From: Neoaquamicrobium sediminum
Lineage (GTDB): Bacteria > Pseudomonadota > Alphaproteobacteria > Rhizobiales > Rhizobiaceae
Reading direction: 5' to 3'
DNA: 64,000 bases
NCBI RefSeq assembly: GCF_013240295.1
Contig: NZ_JABETK010000005.1
Coordinates: forward strand, 186,001-250,000
The notes under the pieces are model-generated. The model worked only from the letters and a program-made list of their open reading frames with translations. It made no database searches and was not told the origin of the DNA. Each line of letters starts with the position of its first letter. Positions within the stretch are counted from its first letter, which is position 1. The translations under genes and the position numbers were made by a program. This document shows positions 9,244 to 18,703 of this stretch, piece by piece.

Positions 9244-10087
9244 GGGCCGAGACTCATTCAGACCCAGAACGCGACGAGGGTTGCGAGCGCCACGGCCGAG
9301 AGGAAGTTGCGGGCGAGCTTGTCGTAACGAGTTGCGACGCGCCGGAAGTCCTTCAACCTGCAGAAGGCTGCCTCGATGCGCCAACGCCCCTTGTAGCGGA
9401 CCTTGTCGTAGTCGATCGGCACCTTCCGGTTCGAGCGCCCTGGAATGACAGCCTCGGCACCTTCTGCCCGCAGGCGTTTGCGCAACGCGTTGGCGCATAG
9501 CCCTTGTCAGCGATCAGGCAGCGCACCCGACCGGCCGCGTCCATCAGCGGCCCGGCCATAGTGACATCGGCGACGTTGCCTGCTGTCAGCAGCAGAATGG
9601 CCGGCCGCCCGAGCAGGTCTGTCACTGCATGGATTTTGGTGGTCTGTCCGCCGCGCGACGGGCCGATGGCTTGCGCCTTCGCCCCCTTTTCCGCCATGGG
9701 CCGAGCGATGCGCCTTCACGTAGCTGGAGTCGATCGACGCCGACAGCGCAAGCACGCCCTTGGCAACGAGAGCGTCCAAGATTCGGCTCCAGAGCTGCCG
9801 GCCGGACCAGCGATTGAAGCGGTTGTAGATCGTCGTGGACGGGCCGTATTCGGCCGGGCAGTCCTGCCAACGGCAGCCAGTCTTCAGCACATGCAGGATG
9901 CCGCTGATCACTCGGCGATCATCGACCCTGCGCGCACCGGGCTGGTTCTTCGGGAGGTGCGGCTCGATCGCCGCCCAGGCCTCGTCATCCAGCCAGAAAA
10001 GCCTGCTCATCATCGCCTCCATCCCAAAACGACGGCAGGGAATCTGATTTGCTACGGACCTTCAATACCCTGATTGGGTTTCGACCC
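9244..10087 (-). mobile_element. IS5-family (IS427-type) insertion sequence, copy B
   Basis: This is an inverted copy of the element at 7835-8679, one base shorter. Ends are GGGCCGAGACTCATTC at 9244 and the complement of GGGTCGAAACCCAATC ending at 10087. It is flanked by TA on both sides (9242-9243 and 10088-10089) within a CTAG context. The two copies face each other around a ~560-base segment (ISL3 end plus lysR fragment), so they could mediate inversion of that segment. Confidence 0.9.
9258..10022 (-). pseudogene. IS5-family transposase, copy B, frameshifted
   Basis: The protein matches copy A, with the first frame at 10022-9507 apparently identical. In the second frame the codons for DKGYDANALR are disrupted: copy A reads GGCTATGACGCC, this copy reads GGCTATGCGCC, so one A is missing near 9500. 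Downstream residues continue in another frame (9485-9258, MRKRLRAEGAEAV onward). The second catalytic Asp is kept but the Glu region is out of frame. This copy is inactive unless the base is a sequencing error. Confidence 0.85.
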
Positions 10088-10470
10088 TAGGTCGTCGAAG
10101 AAATCATCAATCCAGCCACGGCATGGCTCTGGGACGTAGCGCCCAAGCAGCCAGAGGCGAGAATCAGCTCGATGCGGGAAGGCCGTTAAGCCGATCCATA
10201 GCCGAGCAGCAACAGACGATCCAAGAAAGGTGCACACAAGGATCAACGAGAGGGTGTCGGCAATCTGGCTCGTCGAAGTACAAGACTATGCCCGCGCCTA
10301 TGGAGGATACCGCCAAGACAATCCAGTCGAAGTAGAGGGCACCGGTTCCGGTTACGGCGACTGAAACCGGAGCGATCACCACCCATCAGGACGCGTGCCG
10401 AACCTCATCGGGTCCCGACCGGTCGCCATATTCGGTCTGCCCATGCCCGGCTGTGCGACCGCGGCACGAG
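10088..10470. other. unassigned segment between IS5 copy B and IS66 remnant
   Basis: Short open frames exist on both strands, for example a minus-strand one reading LLGRYVPEPCRGWIDDFFDD that could be the tail of a broken gene. None has a convincing start, ribosome site or recognisable domain. It is probably debris between mobile elements. Confidence 0.4.
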
Positions 10471-10975
10471 CACTTCCTGGCGGCGCTGTTCCCGCTCTAC
10501 CGTCGCCCAGGTTCGTCCACCACCGTGGCTGCCGGCAAATAGACTATTCGTTCGCGCGATCGTCTGGAGCCTAACTAATTGCACGCTCGACGATGTTGGA
10601 GTCGATTTCGATGGCGGCCATCCGCCCGAAAGCGTTCCAGCGCCTCCCGCGGGGGTGAGCGCGCAGCGGATCGCCTCGGCGGTTTTGGATTTCCCCGAGG
10701 CCTTACCCAGTTCCGCTTCCCATAGATCGAAGACGCACGCGACAATGGCCACGGACTTTTCCTGACGCAGCGCGGCGCCCAACATCCTTGCCACGAACCA
10801 TGCCATAGACCTTCCACAATTCGTTCATGGCGATGATCGAATCCGTCGCGGCCTGCGAGACCACGCTGATGTGCAGGTCCTAGAATTTGCGCCGCAGGTG
10901 AGCGCGGCACCCGGCGAGCCAGGACTGCCAAGCGACAGTAGTGCCCAATTCTGACTCTCGGCGAGCGGGGCGGCC
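10470..10975 (-). pseudogene. IS66-family transposase (TnpC) remnant
   Basis: Read leftward in shifting frames the segment gives TVAWQSWLAGCRAHLRRKF, then DSIIAMNELWKVYGM, later RWNAFGRMAAIEIDSNIVERAI, and finally NSLFAGSHGGGRTWAT. These match, in order, the C-terminal half of IS66 TnpC transposases (AHARRKF, DGRIEIDSNTVER, LFAGSDGGAEHWA in typical members). Several stops and frameshifts are present and no ends are visible. It is an old relic. Confidence 0.65.
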
Positions 10976-11008
10976 ATCTAACGGGTCAGCCGAACGCCCT
11001 TCCTTACT

Positions 11009-11659
11009 TTAGAAGCGATAGCGAAGGCCGAAGGTGCTCGCGTTGGATCCTTCACCAAAATCGCCAAAAGTCCCGTCAGCGCCTGACCTATGGTGAAGCT
11101 GATAGACGAACTCGACATGCGGAGTCTGCCGAAGCTTGAATGCGACCTCGGGCCCGAGGAATCCCAGAAAGCTCGCGTCGCCGTCGTAGTGGATTTCGCG
11201 CGCGCGCTCGATCTCCGTCGGTCCGGTAACGACGCTCAAGCCGGCCGTAAACCCCGGCGCGATTGCCAGGTCGCCAATCACCAAGCCGTGGTGGCGGATC
11301 CGTAATCCGGCCCAAAGTTCTCCGGTAGTATCGTCATCATCGCCAAAACGGATCGCAGCGCCCGCCACGCCGCCAAGGACAAAACTTGCCCCGAGATCTT
11401 CGAAATCGCGGCCGTAGATGCCGCCGATCATGAAATTGTCGGTGTAGTCTGCGTCCCAGAACTGGACGACGCTGCCGAAAGAGCCGCCGGCAAAGACGCC
11501 GCCGAAGACATGGATATCGTTCTTCGCTTTTGGCGCTTCAGGGCTGACGAACGGGTCTTGCGTCGCGAGATAGATGAAGGGGGCGTTTTCGCCCGCATGG
11601 GCTACGCTCACTGACGCCATCAGCAAGGCTGCAGTGAGTATGGTTTTGATATCGCTCAT
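11009..11659 (-). CDS. outer-membrane beta-barrel, PagL/acyloxyacyl-hydrolase-like
   Basis: This is a 216-residue exported protein. The N-terminus MSDIKTILTAALLMASVSVAHA is a clear signal peptide cleaved after AHA, and the protein ends in Phe after alternating strands (FGLRYRF), as outer-membrane barrels do. Near the C-terminus, YQLHHRSGADG followed by GSNASTFGLRY resembles the His-x-Ser active-site region of PagL-type lipid A 3-O-deacylases and proteins annotated as acyloxyacyl hydrolases. A lipid A modifying role is therefore possible but not proven. It stands alone, separated from neighbours by IS debris and a long intergenic region. Confidence 0.6.
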   Translation of the reverse strand: MSDIKTILTAALLMASVSVAHAGENAPFIYLATQDPFVSPEAPKAKNDIHVFGGVFAGGSFGSVVQFWDADYTDNFMIGGIYGRDFEDLGASFVLGGVAGAAIRFGDDDDTTGELWAGLRIRHHGLVIGDLAIAPGFTAGLSVVTGPTEIERAREIHYDGDASFLGFLGPEVAFKLRQTPHVEFVYQLHHRSGADGTFGDFGEGSNASTFGLRYRF

Positions 11660-12022
11660 CGAATTCCGCCCGAATCACACTGCCGATCGGGCAGCAAGTT
11701 GACATCTGTATGACCGCGATCACAACCCTATTCTCGCGTGCTCATGATCGAGACAATAATTTCGCAGGGATTATTGACGGCCGAGGCCGGGCGGAAACGG
11801 CGCCGAGCATGCCCGTGGCAGTCGGGTTCTTTACCTTAGCCGCCGGGAAAAGCCGCCGAAATTCAGCGGTCTCTTAAGCCGGTGAATGCGGAATGAGGCA
11901 CCGGTCAGCGCTCGTTGCTCTCAACGCGTGTCCAAGGTCCGAGAACCAGCGTGGTTCGAGGTCTCCGGTCGGCTACGAGCGCCCTCGTTTCCCACCTGCC
12001 CAAGGAGAGCGGCGGGTCCCGC
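11660..12022. other. intergenic region, no gene seen
   Basis: This 363-base gap lies between the divergent start of the outer-membrane protein and the 3' end of the ABC exporter operon. Short frames are present but lack ribosome sites or family resemblance. It presumably holds the promoter of the outer-membrane gene; no clear operator or terminator hairpin was found. Confidence 0.4.
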
Positions 12023-13192
12023 TCAGTCCAACGTTTGCCGGAACCGGTTGACAGCCACCGCCATCGCGACCAGCGTGAACAGGCCTAGCGCGCCGACGGG
12101 TATTGCCAGATGCGACAGGTCTGCCCCTTTCAACATGATGCCGCGAACGATCCTGAGGTAATGGGTCATTGGCAGCGTCTCGCCAATCCATTGGGCCCAG
12201 TCGGGCATGCCATTGAAAGGAAACATGAAGCCCGAGAGCAGTATGTTGGGCAGAAAGAAGAAGAAAGACATCTGGACGGCCTGAAGCTGGTTCGAGGCTA
12301 GCGTCGAGAACGTGTAGCCGACGGCAAGATTTGCGATGACGAAGAGCGTCGTGAGCGCCAACAGCAGTGCAAGACTTCCGACGATCGGAACGTCGAACAG
12401 CAGCCAGGCCGCCGACAGGATGAGCACCATCTGGAATGCGCCGACAAGAACGTAGGGGGCGATCTTGCCAAGCATGATCTCGACCGGCCTGATCGGCATC
12501 GCCAGAAGGCTCTCCATGGTCGAGCGCTCGATCTCGCGCGTGACTGAAAGCGCGGTGAAGATCAGCATCGTCATGGACAGGATCGTGCCCATTAGCCCTG
12601 GAACGATATTGAGATGCGTGTCCCCGACCGGATTGTACCGTCGATGAATTCGGATCTCGTAGGGCGGAGGCGTCGAGGCGAGAGACGCGGTTGGTCCGAT
12701 GAGATCGCGTTCGAAAGCCCGCGCTGCGATCCCTTCCAGAGCCCCGACAGCGTTCACCGTGGCGGAAGGGTCCGTGGCATCGGCGATGACGAGAACCGCG
12801 GGACGCTCGCCGCGAACGAGCTGGCGGCCAAAGTCGGATGGTATTTGAACGCCGAACTGAACGGCTCCCGACAGGATCAAGTCGTCGAGTTCGCTTTCAC
12901 TCGCCACCCTCTCGCGAATGTCGAAATAGCCGGTCGTCCGCATCGCGGCGAGGAAAGACCGTGTGAAGACGCTTTCGTCCTGCGCCAGCACGGCTGTTCG
13001 AAGTTCCTTCGGATCGGTGTTGATCGCATAGCCGAAAAGAAGGAGCTGGACCAGGGAGATGAAAATCATCGAAATCAGCGTCACCCGATCACGTCGCAAC
13101 TGGATGAATTCCTTGACAAGGACCGCCACAAAGCGCCGCCATGCCGCCACCGGTCCTTGCGTGGTTCGCGGATATGTCAGCACCGGGGTCAT
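12023..13192 (-). CDS. ABC-2 type transporter permease (YbhR/YbhS-like)
   Basis: This is a 389-residue permease of the drug-exporter type. One N-terminal membrane helix (ISMIFISLVQLLLFGYAI) is followed by a large periplasmic domain to about residue 185, then five helices, including the FFFFLPNILLSGFMFP segment and TLPMTHYLRIVRGIMLKG typical of ABC-2 permeases. The ATG at 13192 overlaps the ATPase stop (ATGA), which decides the start; the frame is open further upstream. It would form the channel for the ATPase and membrane-fusion protein encoded just upstream. Substrate unknown. Confidence 0.85.
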   Translation of the reverse strand: MTPVLTYPRTTQGPVAAWRRFVAVLVKEFIQLRRDRVTLISMIFISLVQLLLFGYAINTDPKELRTAVLAQDESVFTRSFLAAMRTTGYFDIRERVASESELDDLILSGAVQFGVQIPSDFGRQLVRGERPAVLVIADATDPSATVNAVGALEGIAARAFERDLIGPTASLASTPPPYEIRIHRRYNPVGDTHLNIVPGLMGTILSMTMLIFTALSVTREIERSTMESLLAMPIRPVEIMLGKIAPYVLVGAFQMVLILSAAWLLFDVPIVGSLALLLALTTLFVIANLAVGYTFSTLASNQLQAVQMSFFFFLPNILLSGFMFPFNGMPDWAQWIGETLPMTHYLRIVRGIMLKGADLSHLAIPVGALGLFTLVAMAVAVNRFRQTLD

Positions 13193-14166
13193 CTGAAGTT
13201 GTCCCGGCCGCGGTCCATCAGGTCGATGAAGACGTCTTCGAGCGTCGGCTGGTCGCGACGCCAACTGTAGCGTTCGTCAGCTCTTGCAGCCTCAGTGGAG
13301 CGCATGAGCAGCGCGGGGTCTCGACCGGCCACATGCAGCGCCGAACCGAAGGGCGCGACCATATCGACCCCCGGCCGCCCTCGAAGTGTCTCGGCAAGTT
13401 GACGCAAGGCGATACCGGTCACTGTCCAGGTCTCAAGGCCGGACTGCGCGACGACATGCGCAACTGTTCCCGCGGCGAGGAGGCGGCCGTAGGCAATATA
13501 GGCAATCTCGTGGCAGCGCTCCGCCTCGTCCATGTAGTGCGTCGACACGAGCACTGTGAGGCCTTCTCCCGCGAGACGATGGATCTCGTCCCAGAAATCG
13601 CGCCTCGCCTTCGGATCGACACCAGCCGTTGGTTCGTCCAGAAGAAGAAGTTGCGGACCCGGCAGAATACTGGCGCCAAGCGCGACACGCTGCTTCCAGC
13701 CACCTGACAGCTCGCCAGCAAGCTGATGCGCCCGGTTCTCCAGCCCGAGGCGATGCAAGGCATCTCCTGCTGCTCCTCGCGGATCGTCGAGACCGTGAAT
13801 GCGGGCCACAAATTCGAGGTTCTCGCGGATCGAAAGATCCTCGTAGAGCGAGAAGCGCTGCGTCATGTAGCCGACATGACGCTTGATCTCGTCCGATTGG
13901 GTGAGAATGTCGTAGCCCAAGCAGGTCCCACGGCCAGCGTCGGGCGTCAGCAGGCCACAAAGCATGCGTATCGTCGTCGTCTTGCCGCTGCCGTTCGGAC
14001 CGAGAAATCCGTAGATGAGGCCGCGACGGACTTCCATGCTAAGGTCGGAGACGACGGTTCGGCCGTTGAACGATTTCGTCAGGCCGGAAACTTCGATGGC
14101 GATGTCTCCCGCAAACGCACCGGCGGCCTTGATTGGTTGCGCAGGACTGGGCAGCGTGGCACGCAT
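13189..14166 (-). CDS. ABC transporter ATP-binding protein (YbhF-like half)
   Basis: This is a 325-residue ATPase with Walker A GPNGSGKTT (about residues 55-63), signature LSGGWKQR and Walker B LLLLDEPTAGVD. It is a single nucleotide-binding domain, unlike E. coli YbhF, which has two in tandem. The C-terminal extension (about 235-325) is usual for exporters paired with ABC-2 permeases. It sits between the membrane-fusion gene (2 bases) and the permease (4-base overlap), so the three form one exporter operon. Confidence 0.9.
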   Translation of the reverse strand: MRATLPSPAQPIKAAGAFAGDIAIEVSGLTKSFNGRTVVSDLSMEVRRGLIYGFLGPNGSGKTTTIRMLCGLLTPDAGRGTCLGYDILTQSDEIKRHVGYMTQRFSLYEDLSIRENLEFVARIHGLDDPRGAAGDALHRLGLENRAHQLAGELSGGWKQRVALGASILPGPQLLLLDEPTAGVDPKARRDFWDEIHRLAGEGLTVLVSTHYMDEAERCHEIAYIAYGRLLAAGTVAHVVAQSGLETWTVTGIALRQLAETLRGRPGVDMVAPFGSALHVAGRDPALLMRSTEAARADERYSWRRDQPTLEDVFIDLMDRGRDNFR

Positions 14167-14168
14167 AA

Positions 14169-15166
14169 CTACCTCTTCTCTGCCACGGCATCAGCTGTCG
14201 GAACCACAGTTACCGGAAGTCCGACGGGCAGGGCATGCTCGTTGCCGATGAGGCGTGCTTCGACCTTGAAGACCAGTTTGGAACGCTCTTCCTCGCTGAA
14301 AATGACCGGCGGCGTGAACTCGGCTTCCCTGGCGATAAAAGTAATGCGGCCTTCGATGTCGGGCGCACATCCGTCACAACTCACCAGGATTGCGCCGCCG
14401 AGCGAAAGCGCAGAGAGAGCAGGCTCGGGCACAAAAAAACGAATCCGCAGATTGCCGTCAGGCAAGAGGGCCAGCACAGGGGTACCCGCCGGGACGACCT
14501 CACCGGCGCGGTAGAAGACATCTTCCACACGGCCGTCCTCGGGGCCCTGACTTCCGCTTTGGCGAGCCGCTGGTCAGCCTCTGCCAGCGCGGCTTTTGCC
14601 GCGTCGACCGCACCTTCGGCCGCGCGAATATCGTTGTCACGGCCACCGAGCCCGGCTGCAACAATCTGCCGCCGAATTTCCTCCTGGGCAGCGCTATTCT
14701 GTTGATGTGCCGCTTCTGCCTGCTCGACAAGAGCCTTCGACGCTACCCCCTTGCGGAAGAGTTCGCGCTGACGGTCGAGTTCGATGGCGGAGAGCTGACT
14801 TGCCGTTGCGGCGCGGCGCTCCGACGCCCTGAGAACCTCGATCTCTTCAGGCCTCTGTTGGGGAGCCTCGACGTTCCGCAATCTTGCTTGCGCCTCGCGC
14901 AAACGAGCTTCTGCCTGCTGAAGTTGTATCTGCTTGAGAGCAGTATCTTGTCTAAACAACGTCTGATTCCGTTGAACGTCATCGCCAGAATCTACGTGAA
15001 TCCGAAAGATCGTTCCCCCTTCTTCCGCGGAAACATAGATCGTCTGACCCTCGACATAACCTTGGAATCGGGGCAGCGGCGCATCGCTTTTCGGGTTCGT
15101 CAGGAAGAGGGCTGGCAACGCCACTCCTGCTGCTATCATCACAAGGCCGGCCCGACGCATTGTCAT
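14169..15166 (-). pseudogene. HlyD-family membrane fusion protein, one frameshift
   Basis: The protein starts MTMRRAGLVMIAAGVALPAL (membrane anchor), then a lipoyl-type segment GQTIYVSAEEGGTIFRIHVDSGDDV, a long coiled-coil hairpin (about residues 75-205), and a barrel ending VVPTADAVAEKR. The frame breaks near 14548: the first part ends KAEVRAP and the rest continues as DGRVEDVFYRAGEVVPAG one frame over, explained by one missing G in GCCCCGAGGAC. Apart from this the gene is complete, so a sequencing error is plausible. It bridges the ABC pump to the outer membrane and overlaps the tetR stop. Confidence 0.8.
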
Positions 15167-15792
15167 AGGTCCGATCGCATTGCTCGCTGCAGGAGGTCGA
15201 GGTGCGATTCAATCATGGCTCCCAAGTCGAGGGGCTCGACGTCCTGGAACAGATCGTTCCAGGTTATAGCCACCAGGACGGATGCGACCGCAAGCTGTGG
15301 AAAGCGAACCAGGACATTCGATCCGAATTCGCCCCGCTCACACGCGCGCTGCGCGATTTGCTTCAGGAACTCCATGACGGGATGCACGAGTTCCCGATGG
15401 CAGAAGGCCGCAATCTCCGGAAAGCGACCGACCTCCGACAGGATGAGTCGCGCGATAATTTCCCGATCCGTTCCGAGAAATTCGTTTCGCACCCAGTGGG
15501 AAAGGAGACCAAATACTGTTTGGGCCGATAAATCCTGCGCCAGCAATTCAGTTCGCAAGCTATCGACGGGCAGCACAATGGACGTCCGGATCAGCTCTTC
15601 GAACACCGCCTGCTTCGAGGGGAAGTAGAGATAGATCGTGCCCTTGGCGATGGCCGCCCTGGTAGCGATATCCTCAAGACGCGATGCGCCAAGACCTTTC
15701 TCGGCGAAAGCGTCCAGAGCCGCACTCAATATTGATTGAAGCCGTGCTTGGCGTTCCTCGTCGGAACGCGCCGCCCGAAATTTCTGAGCCAT
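15163..15792 (-). CDS. TetR-family regulator of the ABC exporter operon
   Basis: This is a 209-residue TetR-type repressor with an N-terminal helix-turn-helix, ILSAALDAFAEKGLGASRLEDIA ... KGTIYLYFPSKQAVFEEL (residues 20-70), and a C-terminal ligand domain. It is the first gene of the regulator/HlyD/ATPase/permease run and its stop overlaps the hlyD start, as in the E. coli ybiH-ybhGFSR arrangement. A perfect palindrome at 15806-15823 just upstream of its start is the likely binding site, implying autorepression of the whole operon. Confidence 0.88.
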   Translation of the reverse strand: MAQKFRAARSDEERQARLQSILSAALDAFAEKGLGASRLEDIATRAAIAKGTIYLYFPSKQAVFEELIRTSIVLPVDSLRTELLAQDLSAQTVFGLLSHWVRNEFLGTDREIIARLILSEVGRFPEIAAFCHRELVHPVMEFLKQIAQRACERGEFGSNVLVRFPQLAVASVLVAITWNDLFQDVEPLDLGAMIESHLDLLQRAMRSDL

Positions 15793-15805
15793 AGGAGAAA
15801 GATAG

Positions 15806-15823
15806 TGACTGAAAAGTCAGTCA
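15806..15823. promoter_or_regulatory. palindromic operator, probable TetR site
   Basis: TGACTGA-AAAG-TCAGTCA has perfect seven-base arms around a four-base centre and lies 14-31 bases upstream of the TetR start codon. Palindromes of this size at this distance are typical TetR-family operators. Binding is inferred. Confidence 0.6.
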
Positions 15824-15869
15824 GCAAGGCTCGACATGGCGAGCCTCGCAGAATTTTGCGTCCAGGCTC

Positions 15870-16769
15870 CTAAGCGGCGCCCGGTTTCAGCAGCGACGCG
15901 GCGTTCTTGCCGAGGAAATCGCGCACGCTGGCAGGCGCTTTCCCGGTGAGATCTTTCACATCATTGGTGCTGACGGCCATATGGCCTTTTGCGATTGCCT
16001 GGTCGAAGGACGCGAAGGCTTCGGCCATGGTCGGCGGCAATCCGTTGGCGATCATCCCGGCACGAAGGTCATCCACGGTAATCGGGACATAGGCGATCGT
16101 CTTGCCCGACAGGTCCGACAATATCGCGGCGAGATCGCCCTGCGAGATGAGGTCGGGACCGGTGACATCATAGGTTTTTGTTTCGGTTTCGTGCATCAAA
16201 GCAGCAGCTGCCACCCGCGCGCAATCTTCGCGGGTGACATAGCCCGCTCGGCCCTGGCCCGTAGCGGCAAACAGTTGGCCCGATTTGATGGCTTGCGGTG
16301 CGCTCATCAGGAACAGATCGGTGTAAAGGTTGTTGCGCAGGATGGTATGGGGGATGCCGCTTTCAACCAAAATAGCCTCGGTTTCCCGGTGATCAACGGC
16401 AAATGTGATCGGCGAGTCCGGGCCAGGGTTGGTAAGCGACGTGTAGACTATGTGCTCAACGCCAGCGGCCACCGCGGCCTCGATGGCTCCGTTGTGAGCA
16501 ACCAGGCGCTTTCCGGGCTCCAGGTCGTCGGTGCTGATGATCAGCAACCGCTTGGCTGCGGCGAAAGCATTCTTGAGGCCCACCGGATTATTGAAATCGG
16601 CGCTGCGCACCTCGACACCTTGCGCGGCCAGCCGCGTCAGTTTATCCACCGACCGCGTCGTAGCGATCACCGGCCCGGCTCCGCCCTCCAGCAACAGTTC
16701 CACAACCCGGTGTCCCAGATGGCCCGAGGCTCCGGTGACCAGGAACGGCCCGTTCTGCATTGCTGTCAT
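15870..16769 (-). CDS. NmrA-like NAD(P)-binding oxidoreductase (QorB type)
   Basis: This is a 299-residue atypical SDR with the Rossmann motif VTGASGHLGHRV near the N-terminus and no YxxxK catalytic pair in the usual place, like NmrA and quinone oxidoreductase QorB proteins. DRVDHRE-like and RNNLYTD segments (FAVDHRETEAI, ILRNNLYTDLF) match QorB. The ATG at 16769 was chosen because AAGGAGCAAGATC precedes it; the frame is open 16 codons further upstream. It is the third gene of a leftward run with DoxX and an extradiol dioxygenase, controlled presumably by the divergent HxlR regulator. Redox or quinone stress is the likely theme. Confidence 0.8.
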   Translation of the reverse strand: MTAMQNGPFLVTGASGHLGHRVVELLLEGGAGPVIATTRSVDKLTRLAAQGVEVRSADFNNPVGLKNAFAAAKRLLIISTDDLEPGKRLVAHNGAIEAAVAAGVEHIVYTSLTNPGPDSPITFAVDHRETEAILVESGIPHTILRNNLYTDLFLMSAPQAIKSGQLFAATGQGRAGYVTREDCARVAAAALMHETETKTYDVTGPDLISQGDLAAILSDLSGKTIAYVPITVDDLRAGMIANGLPPTMAEAFASFDQAIAKGHMAVSTNDVKDLTGKAPASVRDFLGKNAASLLKPGAA

Positions 16770-16809
16770 GATCTTGCTCCTTGAGGTTAAGATTTGAATT
16801 GATGTCGCA

Positions 16810-17616
16810 TTAGCCAAAACGGAATGCGGATTCGACGGCGCCCATCACCACATCATCCAGCACCTTGACGCCGATATCGGCCCCGGCGGCTCCCGCCACC
16901 ACATGCAGCGGCAGGAAATGCTCCTCTCGCGGGTGGGCATCGAGGGCAGCGGGCACGCGCATCCAGTCCATCAGCACCGCATTGCGCGCTGCCGGATCCG
17001 GGTCGGTCACCGCCCCGGTCAGCCAGTCGTCAAAGACCTGCGACGCCGGCTCCACGTCCTGCGTCCCGCCGCGCATCCTCTTCATCAGCACGCCCATGTT
17101 GTGATAGCTCATGCCGCTGCCCAGGATCAGCACGCCCTCATCACGCAGAGGCTCCAGAGCAGCTCCCATCGTCAGATGCGCTGCCGGGTCATAATCGGCA
17201 CGCAGCGACAGTTGCACCACCGGCACGTCCGCCTCGGGAAATACCAGCTTCAGCGGGATGAATACCCCGTGATCATAGCCCCGCACGGCGTCGCCCCGCA
17301 CCGAAAATCCCGCCGCCCCCAGCAGGTCCGACACGCGCGCCGCCAGATACGGTGATCCAGGCGCGGGAAAGCTCAACTGATAAGTATGTGCCGGAAATCC
17401 GTAATAGTCGAACAGCAGCGGCGGCTTGGCGCCGGTCTGCACTGTGACCTGCGCTTCCTCCCAATGGCCCGAAACTACCAGCGCGGCTTTGGGCTTTTCC
17501 GGCAGGCTGGCCTGTACCCCGCGCAGAAAGCTCGCCATCCGGTCCCAGGTGTTTGGAGGATCCCAGTCCATGAAGAAACATGGTCCGCCGCCATGTGGGA
17601 TGAACAGGGTGGGCAT
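16810..17616 (-). CDS. class III extradiol dioxygenase (4,5-DOPA dioxygenase/YgiD type)
   Basis: This is a 268-residue LigB-superfamily protein. The N-terminal MPTLFIPHGGGP carries the first metal His, VVSGHWEE the second, and GYDHGVFIPL and SYHNMG further active-site His residues. The length and motifs fit DODA/YgiD-type enzymes acting on catechols with an Fe or Zn centre. The ATG at 17616 lies five bases after the DoxX stop. Longer upstream reading is open but would overlap the DoxX gene and lacks similarity. Confidence 0.85.
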   Translation of the reverse strand: MPTLFIPHGGGPCFFMDWDPPNTWDRMASFLRGVQASLPEKPKAALVVSGHWEEAQVTVQTGAKPPLLFDYYGFPAHTYQLSFPAPGSPYLAARVSDLLGAAGFSVRGDAVRGYDHGVFIPLKLVFPEADVPVVQLSLRADYDPAAHLTMGAALEPLRDEGVLILGSGMSYHNMGVLMKRMRGGTQDVEPASQVFDDWLTGAVTDPDPAARNAVLMDWMRVPAALDAHPREEHFLPLHVVAGAAGADIGVKVLDDVVMGAVESAFRFG

Positions 17617-17621
17617 CCTGC

Positions 17622-18032
17622 TCACGCCAGCGCTCCCTTCGGCTGGATCGGAAGCTTGCGATAGCGGCCCCAGACAACGAACAGCGCCAGCGCCAGCAAA
17701 ATGGCGTTGACCGGCCCGACCATTGCGATATCGCCCTGTGATATGTGAACGGGCACCGCCAGGATCTGAATGATCGCAAATCCCAGCGCGGCCAGCGGCG
17801 TGAGCAACGGTTGTATGCGGGTCAAGGCAGGCACGAGAATACCGATCGCACCGGCCAGCTCCGCCGTTCCGATAAACCGGACCAGCCATGACGGAACATT
17901 TCCCGGCCAGGCCAGCATCCCCGCAAGGTCGGACAGAGGCATGGTCACCTTCATAACTCCGGCTGCCCCGAACACCAGGGCGAGCAGGACCTGGGCCGTC
18001 CACAGCGCGATGTTCAGGTTCCTGGCCGACAT
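17622..18032 (-). CDS. DoxX family membrane protein
   Basis: This is a 136-residue integral membrane protein with four hydrophobic helices (ALWTAQVLLALVFGAAGVMK; LVRFIGTAELAGAIGILVPAL; AALGFAIIQILAVPVHI; VNAILLALALFVVWG). The FGAAGVMK and GTAELAGAIGIL motifs are those of DoxX proteins. It heads the leftward operon and faces the HxlR-type regulator gene across about 115 bases. Confidence 0.85.
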   Translation of the reverse strand: MSARNLNIALWTAQVLLALVFGAAGVMKVTMPLSDLAGMLAWPGNVPSWLVRFIGTAELAGAIGILVPALTRIQPLLTPLAALGFAIIQILAVPVHISQGDIAMVGPVNAILLALALFVVWGRYRKLPIQPKGALA

Positions 18033-18147
18033 CGCTTCCCTCCATAGTGCGTTTTTGATACTTTCATCCTATTCGTAATCAACGCCATGGGAAGTAGGCA
18101 CGTGCGGATAAGTCTGTTACCTGCGCGTAACCATGAAAGGAGAAGCC

Positions 18148-18536
18148 GTGAACATTGATGTCTCGATCGATGCCGCCGGCCCCATCGCGCCCGAGATCTG
18201 CCCCGTACGACCGCTGCTGGACCGGATGGCCGACAAGTGGAGCCTTCTCGTGATAGCACGTTTGGCTGAGGCAAGCGGAAACCGACTGCGTTTCTCAAAA
18301 TTGATGCGCGCTGTTGGAGGGGTATCCCAGCGCATGCTGACGACGACGCTCCGCAATCTCGAGCGCGACGGGCTTGTCACCCGTGAAGTGTTCGCGGAGG
18401 TCCCCCTCGGGTCGAGTACGAGCTGACCGAAAGAGGAAAGAGCTTTCTCATTCCGGTTCGTACGCTGATCGGCTGGCTGGAAGCCAACTGGCCCGACATA
18501 CAGCGCAGTCGCGAACTCTACGACCAGAATGATTGA
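18148..18536 (+). pseudogene. HxlR-family regulator, one frameshift
   Basis: The winged-helix domain has CPVRPLLDRMADKWSLLVI, LRFSKLMRAVGGVSQRMLTTTLRNLERDGLV, then after a break VEYELTERGKSFLIPVRTLI and a C-terminal RSRELYDQND. Continuity requires one extra C in the CCCCC run at about 18402-18406 (GAGGTCCCCCTCGG). AAAGGAG lies just before the GTG at 18148, favouring that start over the ATG at 18133. It is divergent from the DoxX/dioxygenase/NmrA operon, the usual arrangement for HxlR sensors of quinone or aldehyde stress. Confidence 0.8.
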
Positions 18537-18703
18537 AATTAGGACTCTGTCAGCGTGGAATACCACGAGCATCTTATGGCTTACCTCGAAGGCCCGCGAT
18601 AAGGGGGCCAATCGAGCGCTGGTATTTCTTACACGTTCGACATATAATGCTGAAGCTCTGTTCGGAAGACATTGTCAACATTGGGGGTTTCCGAGCGGAA
18701 ACG

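Noticed and set aside
11886..12161. 91-codon plus-strand frame in the gap before the ABC operon
   Set aside because: No ribosome site, no family resemblance, and half of it is antisense to the permease gene.
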